This document shows positions 50,930 through 62,620 of a stretch of DNA of 64,000 nucleotides, piece by piece. A model generated the notes under the pieces. The model searched no databases and was not told the DNA's origin. It was given only the letters and a program-made list of their open reading frames with translations. Both the position numbers and the translations under genes were made by a program. The number at the start of each line of letters is the position of its first letter. Within the stretch, counting starts at the first letter, position 1. Origin of the DNA: Euonymus europaeus (Eukaryota; Streptophyta; Magnoliopsida; Celastrales; Celastraceae); NCBI GenBank assembly GCA_963580455.1, contig OY756960.1, positions 29,695,238-29,759,237 on the forward strand, given 5' to 3'.

Positions 50930-52276
50930 TTCAGATGCAGTTAGTGGTTTCGGGATTTTGAGAGGGCGAAGGAGGGAAAAGAGACGTTGGGGACTGGATT
51001 TTGGAATTTAAAGGCGGTGGGGCCTTTATATCCGGGAAGTAGTGCTAAGTTGCGCCCATAAATATGGAGGAGATGACAAACTCCGGCCCGAGGAGAATAT
51101 GGTCCAGGCGTCCAGCGGTGAGCTGGGGGCGTGACACTTAAGTGAGAGTAGTAGCGTATTTGTCAACGTGTTTGGTGTTCAGGTTCGTGTCACGCCAATG
51201 ACACGTCTTTGATGCTCAGTTTTGGTGGGAAGCTTGAAAACCCCCATTCCCTTACTGTTGGGCTGCATAACACGCAACTTATATTTTACTCCTTGGCTCA
51301 GGGCAGGGTCGGGATAGGACGGATTCTTGGATCTCGCCCCAATTCAAGATGACAAACTCCGTTCCTTATGCGGCAAAAATAGTGAATAATAAGGCTAAAT
51401 CTATTAATTTTGTATATTTTTATATTGTTATTTTTTGGTCAAAACTCTAAACCCTATGTATTCTCTAACTCTCTTTACGGCGACCCCGATTCTTACAAGC
51501 AAAGACCGCCTAAAATTTGTTAAAGTTCGGCTTAGCTCGACTCAGTTTTGTTCAGCTTCATCTCTGAAAATGTTTTAATTTATGCACAATTGATCTCATG
51601 GATACTTCTGAAGATAAAAAAAACTATTATTATAGATAAAAATTGCAAATGAAGCACTCAATTTTAGATAACGAGATTTAATCAAGCTTAGGTTTTCAAG
51701 GATTTACGATTAAGTGACGTGAAAGATACGTATTCGTCATATTAAATGGATGCATGAAGATCTCATATAGCAAGTAAGATTAAAATTGTCTTCAGATGGA
51801 GCCGGTTCAAGTGAAATTGGAAGGAGATGTTTGTTGCAATTGATTTATTTTTAATTTAAGATTAGTAATACACTTGGTTTTTTTATCAGTTTCATAGATA
51901 ATTTATATATAAAGTCAGCAGACGTTAAAATGCTTGGATGGGATCCCTTTCAAATGGGCCACAATCATGCATGTGTGTGACAACATTTCTAATCAGTTTG
52001 TTGATATCTTTTAGGGTTGAGTTGTTGGTGATCTTGATCCTCTATCCCATCGTTTTGGTTTGGATAACTCTTTGATGTAGCTCTCTTTTTCTTGTGCCAG
52101 AAAAAAGGGTAAGATGAAATGCTTGAAATTACCAAGGATCATAAATCAAAAATCAACCGTCGGATTAAGACAAGCTTATGGTGGGCACAGAGGATGGGAG
52201 ATCCGTATTCGTCAAATTAAATGGATGACAGATCTCACGAGCTTCTGGTGGGCCTAGAGGTTGGTGTGCTAATTAG
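50930..52276. other. Former SHOC1 promoter side and AT-rich spacer
   Basis: Bases 50930-51060 are GC-richer, like a leader or promoter remnant of SHOC1. Two short related segments containing ATTCGTCA(T/A)ATTAAATGGAT occur near 51733 and 52207. No gene is recognised. Confidence 0.4.
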
Positions 52277-53907
52277 CAAAAATGATATGTAGTCCATGGC
52301 TAAATAATCCATGGTAACCCATGCTTAGGTGGCATTGTGACTAGGCATGATGATTGGACAAATTTGTTTTTGAAATACCAAAACACACGCTCTCTCTCCT
52401 CTCTCTTGTGCTCTCACTTTCTCTTCTTCTCTCTCCTCCCCTCTCTTCCTCTCTATTTCTTTTTAATCGCAGGAGCTCAAGGTCAACCATCCGGCCACCG
52501 ACATACCGAACTGAAGCGCCGGAGCACCGTGACTCATCTTCAACCATCGTTTGCTGCCAACAACCGCATATTTGGCCGGAATCTTGCCTTGAAGTCGCGG
52601 CCAACCGAAACTTCCGGAGCCTTATCCGGCCAATCTAGGCTACACCTTCATCAATCACCACCATAACTGAATTTGTCTTGATGAGCTCTACCTGATTCGG
52701 CCATTGGATGGCCGAAATAGTGGTCGGAAAATTATTCCATTGATTAAAATCAATGGATTCTGGACGAAAATCTTGGTGGTGGCTACATGTCATTTTTGTT
52801 TTGGGTGTTGGCTTAGTTTTTTTTTTCTTTCGCCAATGATTTCCTTTTGAAAAAAATAGATAATTTTAGTGGGGGTGCTATCACAGTGCATGATCAAAAT
52901 CTTAAACATTTTACAACAATATCAATATCAATAAACTTCATTAGTAATTGAGGTTAAAATTTAACTATTGCATATTCCATTGATAAAATCAATGGGATTG
53001 TAAAATTCATTATATATTCCTTTTATAAAGTCAATGGAATTGATAAATCCATTTAAAAAAATGATTAATATGATCAAAACATCTAACATTTTACAACAAT
53101 ATCAATGAACTTCATTATTAATTAAGATTAAAATTTACCCATTCTATATTCCACTGATAAAAGCAATTGAATAGTTCAATTAATAGTTAAAATCAATGTA
53201 ATTGATTAACCCATTGATTTTAACAATGAAATAGTCAATTCTCTTTTATTTTTACCATTTTGTTGTTAATTCCATTGATTTTATCAATAAAATTAATTAT
53301 TGAATTCAAATATCTTGGTGATCGAAATAGATCATAACTTTGCAAGTAAGTGTGGAGGTCCACATATTACATCTTCGATATATGATAGGGATAATGAAAC
53401 TCTTGGTCCAGATTCCATTGATAAAAAACAATGGAATAATTTTCCGACGAGTACTCCGGCCGTCCAGGGGCTGAAACATGTAGAGCCCATCAAGATGAAT
53501 TCAATGATGATGGTGGTTTATGAAGGGGTAACATACAGTGGCCGGATCGAGCTTCGGAAGTTTCGGTTGGCCGCGACTTCAAGGCAAGATTCCGACCAAA
53601 TATGCGGTTGTTGGCAGCAAACGATGGTTGGAGATGAGTCACGGTGCTCCGGCGCTTCAGTTCGGTATGTCGATGACTCCGATCGGTGGCCGGATGGTTG
53701 ACCTTGAGCTCCGGCGATTAAGAAGAAATAGAGAGGAAGAGGGGGAAGGAGAGAGAAGAAGAGAAAGTGAGAGCAGAAGAGAGAGGAGAGAGAGTGTGTG
53801 TTTTGATATTTCAAAAACAAATTTCTCCGGTCATCATAACTAGTCACAATACCATCTAAACATGAGCTACCATGGGTTACTTAGCCATGGGCTACCTAGC
53901 ACTGCTG
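52277..53907. mobile_element. Non-autonomous MULE with about 500-bp terminal inverted repeats
   Basis: GCTAATTAG is directly repeated at 52268-52276 and 53908-53916, a 9-bp target-site duplication. The left arm (52277 to about 52785) and right arm (53907 to about 53395, opposite strand) are inverted copies. Both begin CA, contain CCATGGCTAA early, then AATTTGTTTTTGAAAT, a CT-rich tract, CAGGAGCTCAAGGTCAACCA/CCGGAGCTCAAGGTCAACCA and TCGGAAAATTATTCCATTG. The middle 600 bp is AT-rich with many copies of TTGATTTTA-ATCAATGG type words. There is no transposase. Open frames of about 100 codons in both arms mirror each other because of the repeat and are not evidence of a gene. A transcript across it would fold into a long hairpin. 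Confidence 0.88.
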
Positions 53908-54213
53908 GCTAATTAGACCCCATATCATAAATTAAACCACTAACTATGGGTAGTTTAATAATAAACCCTAGAGGCCGTCAACGGCGCTACTAGTGGGCTT
54001 TAGGCCTTCAAATTGAGCTGGGCCTTCTTGAACGGGACTAGGGAACTTTATAGCAAAACTGAAAACCTCAACAACAGCCGCAAAAATTTAGAAAACCCTA
54101 AACCCTAGTTGACGCCTTAAAAGCACCAACACCAACTGAAATTTCGGTGCGCCTCTTGTTTGCTCTCTTCTTGTAGTTCAACTTTCGCTCTCTTCGCTCA
54201 TAGTCTCGCAGAG

Positions 54214-57200
54214 ATGAGACCTCCTAGAGGTAATTAATTCCCAGTTACCATTGTGTTCGTTCCCTAAGAAAGTGACAGAAAATAGAGGATAAAATTGAGT
54301 TTTGGTTATGATTTTGTTGCCTGCTGAACATTTATCAGCAAGCATAGTACTAGTTAGGTTTTTGTTTCGTGCTTTCGAATCATCCGCATCTGGTTTTCAG
54401 TGAACTTTAACTGTCCGCTTGTTTGATCAATATAATCTGTATGTTTTGGCTCTATTCGGCGGAGTTAGATAATTGAGTAAATCGACAAGCCCAGAAATGT
54501 ATTTTATTCCTTCGTGAATGACGAATAACTTGTTGTTCACGTGATATGCTGGCATAGTTCTGGCTGCTGATTATGTTTATTGAAAGTACAAAATATTTCT
54601 GAAAATAAGGTTTGATGAAATTGTAGAGGAATAATGTATGGTCATTGGATTGTCATTTGCAGGCCGTGGTGGTGGTGGTGGTGGATTCAGAGGAGGTAGG
54701 GGTGATGGATTTAGAGGAGGTAGGAGTGATGGAGGCAGAGGCAGAGGTAGAGGTGGCAGAGGTGGTGACCGAGGAGGAGGCCGTGGTGGGGGAAGGGGCC
54801 GTGGTGGACGCGGTGGTGGAATGAGGGGTGGGACCAAGGTTGTGGTAGAGCCTCATAGACATGATGGTGTGTTCATCGCCAAGGGTAAGGAGGATGCACT
54901 GGTTACTAAGAATATGATACCTGGTGAAGCTGTGTACAATGAGAAGAGAATCTCTGTGCAGGTAAGCTTCTATCTTTAGTTCATTTGTTATTTTGCATTT
55001 ATTTCATTTCTATTATGTGAAATTTAAAGAGGCAGTCTAATACTTCGTGTAGTTGATTGGATCTACATGTTTAACATATTAGGATTCAATTTGATATGGC
55101 TTTTTAGGAAATTGCCTACAGTGACTGCAATTTGAGAAGCTGCATATTGCTTTTATTTCCCATCTAAGAGTATTGGCTGTTGCTCCATTTAGTGGCAAGG
55201 AAGGACTTTTCCTTAGGGATAAAACTATTTGCCCAATGCTTTTCATTTCAGTTTTTATTTTTGAATTGCATTTTGTGTATTTACTAACTTCCAAATTTTT
55301 ATTCATTTTATCCCAGAATGAAGATGGCACTAAAGTTGAATACAGGGTTTGGAACCCCTTCCGTTCAAAATTGGCTGCTGCCATTCTTGGTGGTGTAGAC
55401 AATATATGGATTGTAAGGATTGGATATTTACTGTTACTTTTGTTTACACATGCAGAATAAATTTGTTAATACTTTTCTTGTTATATATTAAGAAACCTGG
55501 TGCTAAAGTTCTCTACCTTGGAGCGGCTTCTGGGACCACAGTCTCTCATGTTTCTGACCTTGTTGGTCCGGTAAGTAATTGTTTTGTATGTATGGTTTTC
55601 TGGTTTATTTTAGCTTGAAGAGGTTTCTTAAATACTGCTCTTTTCATCTGTAGGATGGAGTGGTTTATGCTGTGGAATTTTCCCATAGAAGTGGTAGAGA
55701 CTTGGTTAACATGGCAAAGAAGCGAACCAATGTGATTCCAATTATTGAAGATGCAAGACATCCTGCCAAGTACAGGATGCTTGTTGGAATGGTTGATGTG
55801 ATATTTTCTGATGTAGCTCAGCCTGATCAGGTTTGCTCGTTATGTGGTTTTTGTTTGTATTGGTTGATATTCAAGTTTTTGCTGAGAATATGATTGGGGA
55901 TCTGATGGCAGGAGAGAGCTCTCATATTCTTGAACAATCAAGGATCATTTTAAGAAATCATATACTCTATTCAGAAACACTTTTATTCATTGTTTTTCTA
56001 CGTCAGTTTGATCTTTTTTGTACTGTCTTTCTTTTCTTTACTGGTCTTTCTTTTTTTTTTGCTTCTTTACCAATTTTCTTATGATTGTTTAATATTTGAA
56101 GATGTTTTTGCTGGCTTTTTTCCCTCTCTCGCCAGCTTTTTAAAATTTACTTTGGGTTATTAAATTGTTCTCCCAACTATTTGTGCTAGCGTGTCTGTTG
56201 AAGAACCTGTTAATCGCCGCTTGTTACTTTCCCTATGGTTTATTTTTCTGATTTTTTGAAGTTCTCGTTGTTTTAGGCTTTTAGCTACTATGCATATGAT
56301 GATTCTTACTCGGATTCCCCTTCAGGACTTTATGGATGATGCGAGCTCGGGTTTCTGATGCATTGCCAATTTCCTACCTTTTCTTGAATTCCTTTTCCCC
56401 CTGGGTGACAATTTCTTCTCCCCTCTCCCCCGCTTCCCCTCCCCTTCCCTCCTTTTTCTCTGTGATACAGTATATGATGAATTACTCGGATTCCCCTTCA
56501 AGACATTTTGGGTGATGTAATCCCGAGTTTCTGATGCTCATGTCAATATCAAATATTCTGTTTTTAAAGATCATCCACGATATGAATTATCCTAATGTTG
56601 CTTGTCATGTATTATTTTGGGACTTTCAGGGCCGTGTTTGTCATAATTAGGCAATCTTTTATGGTCCTAACCTATTTTACTCCACATTTTCTTTTATGGT
56701 TTTTTTTTCTTTGATTAATATTAAATGGCTTACATTTTTACTTTTATTATTGTTCCATTAGTCTTTTAGTGTAATATCTGATGCATTGTTAAGTGTCGTA
56801 ATTTCATGGATTTGTTGTTGGTTGGATGTTCTTATAGATATTGTACTCACTAATTTTATTCTATTGGTTATTGTTGTGTGTAGATTGGTTTAGAATTTGT
56901 ACCTTCAGTCTATATTCAATCGAGGTAACTTAAATGGCTGCTATAATTGCAAATTGCTGGAAAGAACCACTTTACCTTGTAACTTGTTGAATCTGAATAT
57001 TGCAGTAGAAAACTGTAGGTTCCAGGTTTACAAACAATGCCTTTTTATGTTAAGTGAGTCGTATTGAAATCTGTTTTTGTATTGGCTGATTATCAAGCTG
57101 TACTGTCATTCTTATAGACCTACCCATTCTCGTTTCAGTTAACCTTTATTCCTCTTATTTAGTAAGGATGGCATTCTCTATCCAGCCTTCAAAACTTCTG

Positions 57201-57966
57201 CTTGCTTTGGCCATCTTTTTCTTAATTTGAGTTAGCAGTGAAACCAAACTTTTTCTTTAGAGGTGCTTTGTCAAGCTTTTACGTGAGTTTTAGTTGTCTT
57301 ATTGTTTGTTACGCTAGAGAGCTTAAATCAGAAACAAACTGTTATTCTTAAAATTTCGTGGGGTTGATTTTCTTTTTGATATTTCTTAAGTGTTGTTTAC
57401 TCCTTTGTTATGTAACTTTGCAGGCAAGGATTCTAGCATTGAATGCTTCGTACTTTCTGAAAGTTGGTGGTCATTTTGTAATTTCAATCAAGGTCAGTTT
57501 TAATATCTTTGGTAATATATATTTTAATTTGAGAACTGTCAGAGTCTAGTAGTATTTTCTGTTTATGATGGTGTTTGGATGTCGGTTTTATCTGTGAATT
57601 GCATAATGTTGAGTAGATAGTTAAATTGACTGGGTAATTCTGAAGGTAATCTAGAGATAAAACTGAGTTGGTCCGCATTCATTTGTACCACTATTTACTT
57701 CTATTGGACAAAGATAAATCTGCATATTTTTCACGTTCATGTCACTGTTTGTTCAACTTACAATATCGTGCCTTTGATCTATGTTTCAGGCAAATTGCAT
57801 TGATTCTACCGTTGCTGCTGAGGCAGTATTTGAGAGTGAGGTGAAGAAGCTCCAGCTAGAACAGTTCAAGCCTGCTGAGCAGGTCACCCTTGAACCTTTT
57901 GAGCGAGACCATGCCTGTGTGATCGGTGGTTACCGTATGCCAAAGAAACAGAAAGCAACAGCCTAA
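54214..57966 (+). CDS. FIB: Fibrillarin, box C/D snoRNP 2'-O-methyltransferase
   Basis: Seven exons (54214-54229, 54663-54961, 55317-55412, 55493-55570, 55654-55830, 57424-57492 and 57790-57966) encode 303 residues. The N-terminal third is a glycine/arginine-rich domain, encoded mostly by exon 2. The methyltransferase domain follows: [60 protein letters not shown] (the SAM-binding motif), [47 protein letters not shown] and a final [13 protein letters not shown]. The K, D, D and K of the catalytic set are present. It methylates rRNA in the nucleolus, guided by C/D snoRNAs, and plant copies also act as Mediator subunit MED36. Relatives are At5g52470 and At4g25630. Intron 5 (55831-57423) hosts two snoRNA candidates. 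Confidence 0.97.
56291..56363 (+). ncRNA. Box C/D snoRNA candidate (U60f-like), copy 1
   Basis: It lies in fibrillarin intron 5, where Arabidopsis fibrillarin genes carry the U60f snoRNA. Box C ATGATGA (56297-56303) and box D CTGA (56355-56358) are enclosed by a TGCAT/ATGCA terminal stem. An internal GATGATG near 56336 fits box C'. The segment TTACTCGGATTCCCCTTCA upstream of a degenerate D' position is likely the rRNA guide because it is identical in copy 2. A roughly 73-base length is normal. The target was not verified. Confidence 0.75.
56469..56540 (+). ncRNA. Box C/D snoRNA candidate (U60f-like), copy 2
   Basis: This is a second copy 178 bases downstream in the same intron. Box C ATGATGA (56474-56480) and box D CTGA (56531-56534) are bracketed by a short AGTAT/ATGCT stem. 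It keeps the same 19-base segment TTACTCGGATTCCCCTTCA and a GGTGATG box C'. Sequence outside the guide and boxes has diverged from copy 1, which suggests selection on both. Confidence 0.72.
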
Positions 57967-58735
57967 GCAATATGGTGCCTATATGTTTTCTACCCTCTGC
58001 CTGGTGCGGGGTTAAATCTTGATACGGAAAGCAGGCTGGTTTAGTCTTTTTACTATTTGTTATGTTGACGCTTTTTGTGGAACTCTTAGAATTTTGTTGG
58101 TTATGAACAAGATTTGTAGAATTTATCTGTTGTTGTTCGCTTTTTCAGTGCGTTTGTTTATGTACCCATGTTTAATCACTATTTATGTGACGTGCTAAAC
58201 AAGTTTTTAGTCACTATGTATCCAATTTCGCTTTATTGATGTCAATTTTTCATAAAAAGGGCAATTCGTTAAAAGCTTAGTAATGCCTTGTACATTGATC
58301 GGCTCGTTGGATGCAAATAAGTAATGCCAAAATATTCCCCTTGTCAACAATTTTTGGAAGAGTCCTGCAAATTAATGTATCGGCAAGTGCAGCGAGAGAG
58401 CAGCTTGGATTTTGTGATTGAAATGTTTTTATTTTTATGAAATCCTCTCGCCATTCTGTGGATAAATATCAAATTTCTTGGCTTTTTATAGTGCGAAAAA
58501 TAAGGAGTTACAACGGGTTTAATCGAACTCTAAAATTATGATCAGTATCATTATCCAACCAAAGATAAGCTCCAAGCTCTTGTAGCATGTGACTGGGTCT
58601 AGTAGCGGCCCATTAGGCGAGGTAGTGGAGCCCATTCAATTTTAGTAATGGACCAATTTAATGAAGCCTTGCACCGGGCCATTGTTGTATTTAATTGCTT
58701 AAACGAGGGCATTGATGTAAGAGTGTATAATATTG
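57967..58735. other. Fibrillarin 3' flank and spacer
   Basis: The first few hundred bases are fibrillarin 3' untranslated region. No other gene is recognised before the leader of the PATRONUS-like gene. Confidence 0.4.
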
Positions 58736-58736
58736 C

Positions 58737-59837
58737 CGTTGGGTTTGGAAGAGCCAAGAAGCCATCCGTTTGAAAAAGGACAACTGCACATACCAGCGAG
58801 AAAGCGCATCCCACAGAGAGAGCGAAGTATATCAAAGGAAAGGCCGCAAATATCAATAGGAAAAATTCATCAATACCCACCAGTACCAGTGAGTATTTTC
58901 TTAAACCATCTTTAAAATCTTGTTTGATTAATCTTTGGTGGGTTTCTCGAGTGGCTCGTTGGTATGATTTTTTTTTTTCAAAATTTTGAATGAATAATGT
59001 GGACTCTGTTCGTTTGTCTGTTCGGTGGAGAAGAAAATCTCAAGGAATGTAAGGAATTGTTGAACCGTTTTCCAGATCGTTACTGTTTGGGATTCGAGAT
59101 TGTCATGACTGTAACTCGATTAAATGCAAGATTACTTGGATTTGTTCGTTTGCATTCGAGGTTTTCAATTTTTGAAAAAATCTGTTTGATTATACCGGAT
59201 GCGCATATCAAGCATGTATTCTTCCTCTTGTAGCTTCCTGACTTACCAAGATCCCTCTCCCGTTGGTCGAGCAATTCCATACCTCTCCCTCTTTTAAGCA
59301 GTAGATGAGTCTTATCAAATAATTTCTAGCGGGCTTGGATATGTGAGGGATTTAATTACCTTTTGTCATACTTTAAAGTAATTTGGAACTTTCAATTACC
59401 TAGGGTCTTCTTCTTCTTTTTTGAAATATTGAGAGACAATTGCTAACAAGAAGTAGTTTCTGCTCGGTTTGAGCGCTTTTAGAATATGAGGGAATGAAGA
59501 GAACGAAATTTTTGGAAAAATGAATTTAATTCTTTTGATATTGATTTCTTTCTTGGAGAAAAGCCTTAGGGTTTTTATTTAACATTTGATCACTTGGGCC
59601 TTAATATGTAATGGTTTGACATTGAAAGCTTTTTTGGTGTCTAAGATAAGATAGGAGAAAGATGAGAAACCCTAATGTTATGTAACACAGTATCCTGTGA
59701 TGTATTATTTGTTTTGTCTTTCGCTTTGATTGGTTCCTTCTCAAGAAGCCTGTGTATTCACTCTTTACTGTGTTCACTTTTGCATAAACCATGTTGTTTT
59801 GTTATTTGCAGGGTCTTGATTCAGAACTGTGCTTAAA
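58737..59837 (+). other. Leader exon and intron of the PATRONUS-like gene
   Basis: A purine-rich untranslated exon near 58740-58887 ends at a CCA|GTGAGT donor. The matching acceptor TTTGCAG ends at 59811, 26 bases before the ATG. No coding segment was recognised between them. Confidence 0.45.
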
Positions 59838-60975
59838 ATGGCATCACAAGTTGGCAGTGCAATTCAGGATCAGAATCTGAATATCCACTACAATGGTACT
59901 TCACTATTCGTTCTTTGTAATTCAGATCTCTGATTCTCTGTTGAAATGAGAGTATTCTTTAACTCATGTGTGGGTATGTTGACAGGAGCTTCTGCAGGGG
60001 GCAAGACAAATATCTCCAAAGCAGTGAAAAAAGGAGGACTTGATGGAAGGAAACCACTTGGTGATTTGTCAAATTCAGTCAAGCCCTCTTTAAATCAAGC
60101 TTTAAAGAAGCAAAATTCCAATATTTTCTCCTTCACCGAACAAGAGATGGGTGTTTCTCAAATCACAATTGACGCAAGCAAAAAGAAATCAGTCTCAAAA
60201 GCGAAAGAGAGAGTGCAGACTGGTGGCAGAAGAAAAGTGCTTTCTGATATTTCAAATTCAAGGAAACCAAGTCTGAATGAGACATCAAGGAAAAATCAAG
60301 GTACAAAGCTGAATGTTGTTGCAGAGGACAAAATTCATCCAAGTGCAATTGCAGAGGAAGGATTTCTACATGATCATAATGAGTGTATCAAAGCACAAAC
60401 AAAAGCTATGGACATGGATGAATTTCTCAGGATACTTGGACTTAATAATGGTACTTAAAATTGCCGCTATTAGTGTTGAATATCTGTTGTTGTGCTTGGG
60501 ATTTGACTCCTGCATTTGTTTTTTATTTGTCTAGATCTTTCCAAACAGCTAGAGACACCTTTGGCAACGCCATATTTAAGCAATCTGAAGGTCAGTTTAA
60601 TTTTTCTATCTCACCTTGTGTGTAAGAAATTCTCTCTTGTTTATGATGGAAATTTTGAATAGTTTTGTGCCGATTGTCATAGCCTTCAGCAACTAATAAA
60701 CTGATTTGCTGTTTGGAAAAAAGAAGGTAACCCTTATTGTGCTGGTTGCTTGAACTGATTTTTTGCTTCCTTTTTTTGCACAGACTGGAAGTCCCACAAG
60801 GCAAATGGAACTGGATGAGATGGATGAACCACTTGCTGAAACTAGTATAAATTGGAAGCATGATTCGTTGAGTGATCTCGATTCACCTACTTGCGGAACT
60901 CCAAGATCACCAAATGCTCACATGAGTTGGATGGAAAACAAGTCCATCGACTTTAAGTTGATTGACTCTCCGTAG
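59838..60975 (+). CDS. PATRONUS-like protein, plant securin-type APC/C substrate
   Basis: Exons 59838-59895, 59986-60450, 60535-60590 and 60784-60975 encode 256 residues. A leader intron probably runs from a GTGAGT donor near 58888 to an acceptor at 59811, with an untranslated exon near 58750-58887. Two perfect destruction boxes are visible, RKPLGDLSN (near residue 42) and RRKVLSDISN (near residue 106), fitting RxxLxx(I/L)xN. IQDQNLNIH near the N-terminus aligns with the DEN-box region of Arabidopsis PANS1, though with DQN. FLHDHNECIKAQ matches a conserved PANS1 segment, and the acidic C-terminus has SPTCGTPRSPN. PATRONUS proteins protect cohesion by inhibiting separase until the APC/C destroys them. 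Identity rests on these short motifs because the family evolves fast. Confidence 0.72.
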
Positions 60976-61360
60976 TTGCCTGAGCATTAATCTCTCAACT
61001 TCAATGTTCAGTTCAGGGGGTTTAGTTTGTGGTTTAGTACCGCCACATTTTGTTTCTCCTGGCGCAGGTTGAAAACAAGACTCCTTCATCATGCCTGTTT
61101 TATTTTGATTTTTGTTCGATAACGCGTAGTTAGATTGTGAGACATACTTCTGTCGTTTCATTATGAACTCGAACTAGACAGTATTGTTCAATTCTCAACA
61201 GGATGATGTTATCATTGTTTTAGATGTTTTTCTTTACTGTAATTGCATTGACCAGTTGAGGCATTTGAAATGTTTAACGTTCTCGTACACCACGAATGGT
61301 GTAGCTCCTGAGTTTTGAAGAGGGAGACATGTTTGCAAGTCGCATTTCATCTATGAAAAT

Positions 61361-62620
61361 TGAAGCATGATACAAAATCCAACAAACAATCGAGCTGTTC
61401 ACCTTAGTCGTACGAATTCACAATCCAAACAGGATAGTGCTTTCTTTATTTCACAAAATTTGTGTGACTACAGCTTTGATGACGATAAGAGTGATGGTGG
61501 GTTTGGGTTCATTGAGGAACCTTTGAAGAAGATGTGGAGAAATCTAGATTTCGGTGAATTGGGTGAAAACCCCGATACAGGGGAGTATGAAGACCCTGCC
61601 GAGCAGAGTTTGTCATTGAGGCGGAGTTTCATGGATCACGCGAGGAGTGAAGCTACGAGGGTTCTTGACAGTTGACATATCAAAACTAGATGGACTTGGA
61701 TTTGACGCAAAATCAGAATTAAATAAGTTGCAGATAACAGTCTCGGGGCTTCTTGTGAGGCATTTTCTTGTAGGAATTTTGAGAAGTATAAATCATGAGA
61801 ATGAGACTAATGTGTGAAATTGGGGTATAGTTAGTTTTTTGTGTGGTGTGGTCAGCAGGAAAATTACAGACACACGGCAAATGCACACCATTAGATATTT
61901 AAGACATTTTCTGAGTGTGAAGAGTTTAAGGCAATGTGGAGACTAGAAGATGAGATGATTGAGAGTGGTTTCCCAACAACGGCACGGACATTTAACATAT
62001 TGATATGTACTTGTGGATTGTGGTGAGGCAGGCTTGGCCAGGAACGTAGTGGAGAGGTTCATTAAGTCAAAGACCTTCAACTACAGACCATTCAAACACT
62101 CTTTTTGCAATTCTTGGTTCACTACTTGTCATCAACCAATACCGTTGATCGAGTGGGTTTATCAGCATATGTTAGTTGATGGTCATCCCCCCAGATATTC
62201 TAACTTAAAATGTTGTTATGTTTGCGAATTATCGATTAGGAAAATTGGATCAGTTTCATAAGTTGCTTGACGAAATGGGTAGGAATCGATTTCCCCCTGC
62301 TTTTCATACGTATAATGTCCTTCCCCATGTTCTTCGGTGAAAAACCACTTGCTGGCTGCAGCACTTATCTTTTGAACTATATGAAGGAGGTGGGTCTTTA
62401 ATTCTTTATCCTGTGTTCTTCATTTCACCACATTGATAAATGGACTTGGTCAAGCTGGGAATTTAGATGCGAGCAAGTACTTTTTTGATACTTCAAATAT
62501 TATGCAGAGCTCCCCTGGATTTAGACGACTTGGGTGGCAAACACCAACAATTTGGGGGAAACTTCATCAACATATCTTGGATTACTCACGAAATCCATTA
62601 ACTTGACCGAACTGGATTTT
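61361..62620 (+). pseudogene. P-type PPR protein relic
   Basis: Plus-strand frames carry a broken pentatricopeptide-repeat gene. A first segment (61367-61675) reads open, with GFGFIEEPLKKMWRNLDFGE. After several stops, FFVWCGQQENYRHT-like and MWRLEDEMIESGFPTTARTF, NILICTCG, then (after a frame change near 62020) GEAGLARNVVERFIKSKTFN are visible. LIEWVYQHMLVDGHPP, a KLLDEMGRNRF-like piece and HFTTLINGLGQAGNLDASKY follow in other frames. These are successive PPR units of the kind found in organelle-targeted P-class proteins. At least five frame changes or stops within 1.2 kb make a working protein impossible. The intact stretch at the start is a surviving N-terminal part rather than a separate gene. 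Confidence 0.82.

Noticed and set aside
53518..53847. 109-codon minus-strand frame, mirrored at 52337-52666
   Set aside because: The two frames are the inverted arms of one MULE, so their similarity is not evidence of a protein.
54577..54837. Proline-rich minus-strand frame
   Set aside because: It is the complement of the fibrillarin glycine/arginine-rich exon.
61367..61675. Separate small gene of 102 codons
   Set aside because: It continues into PPR-like sequence in other frames, so it is better read as the N-terminal part of a decayed PPR gene.
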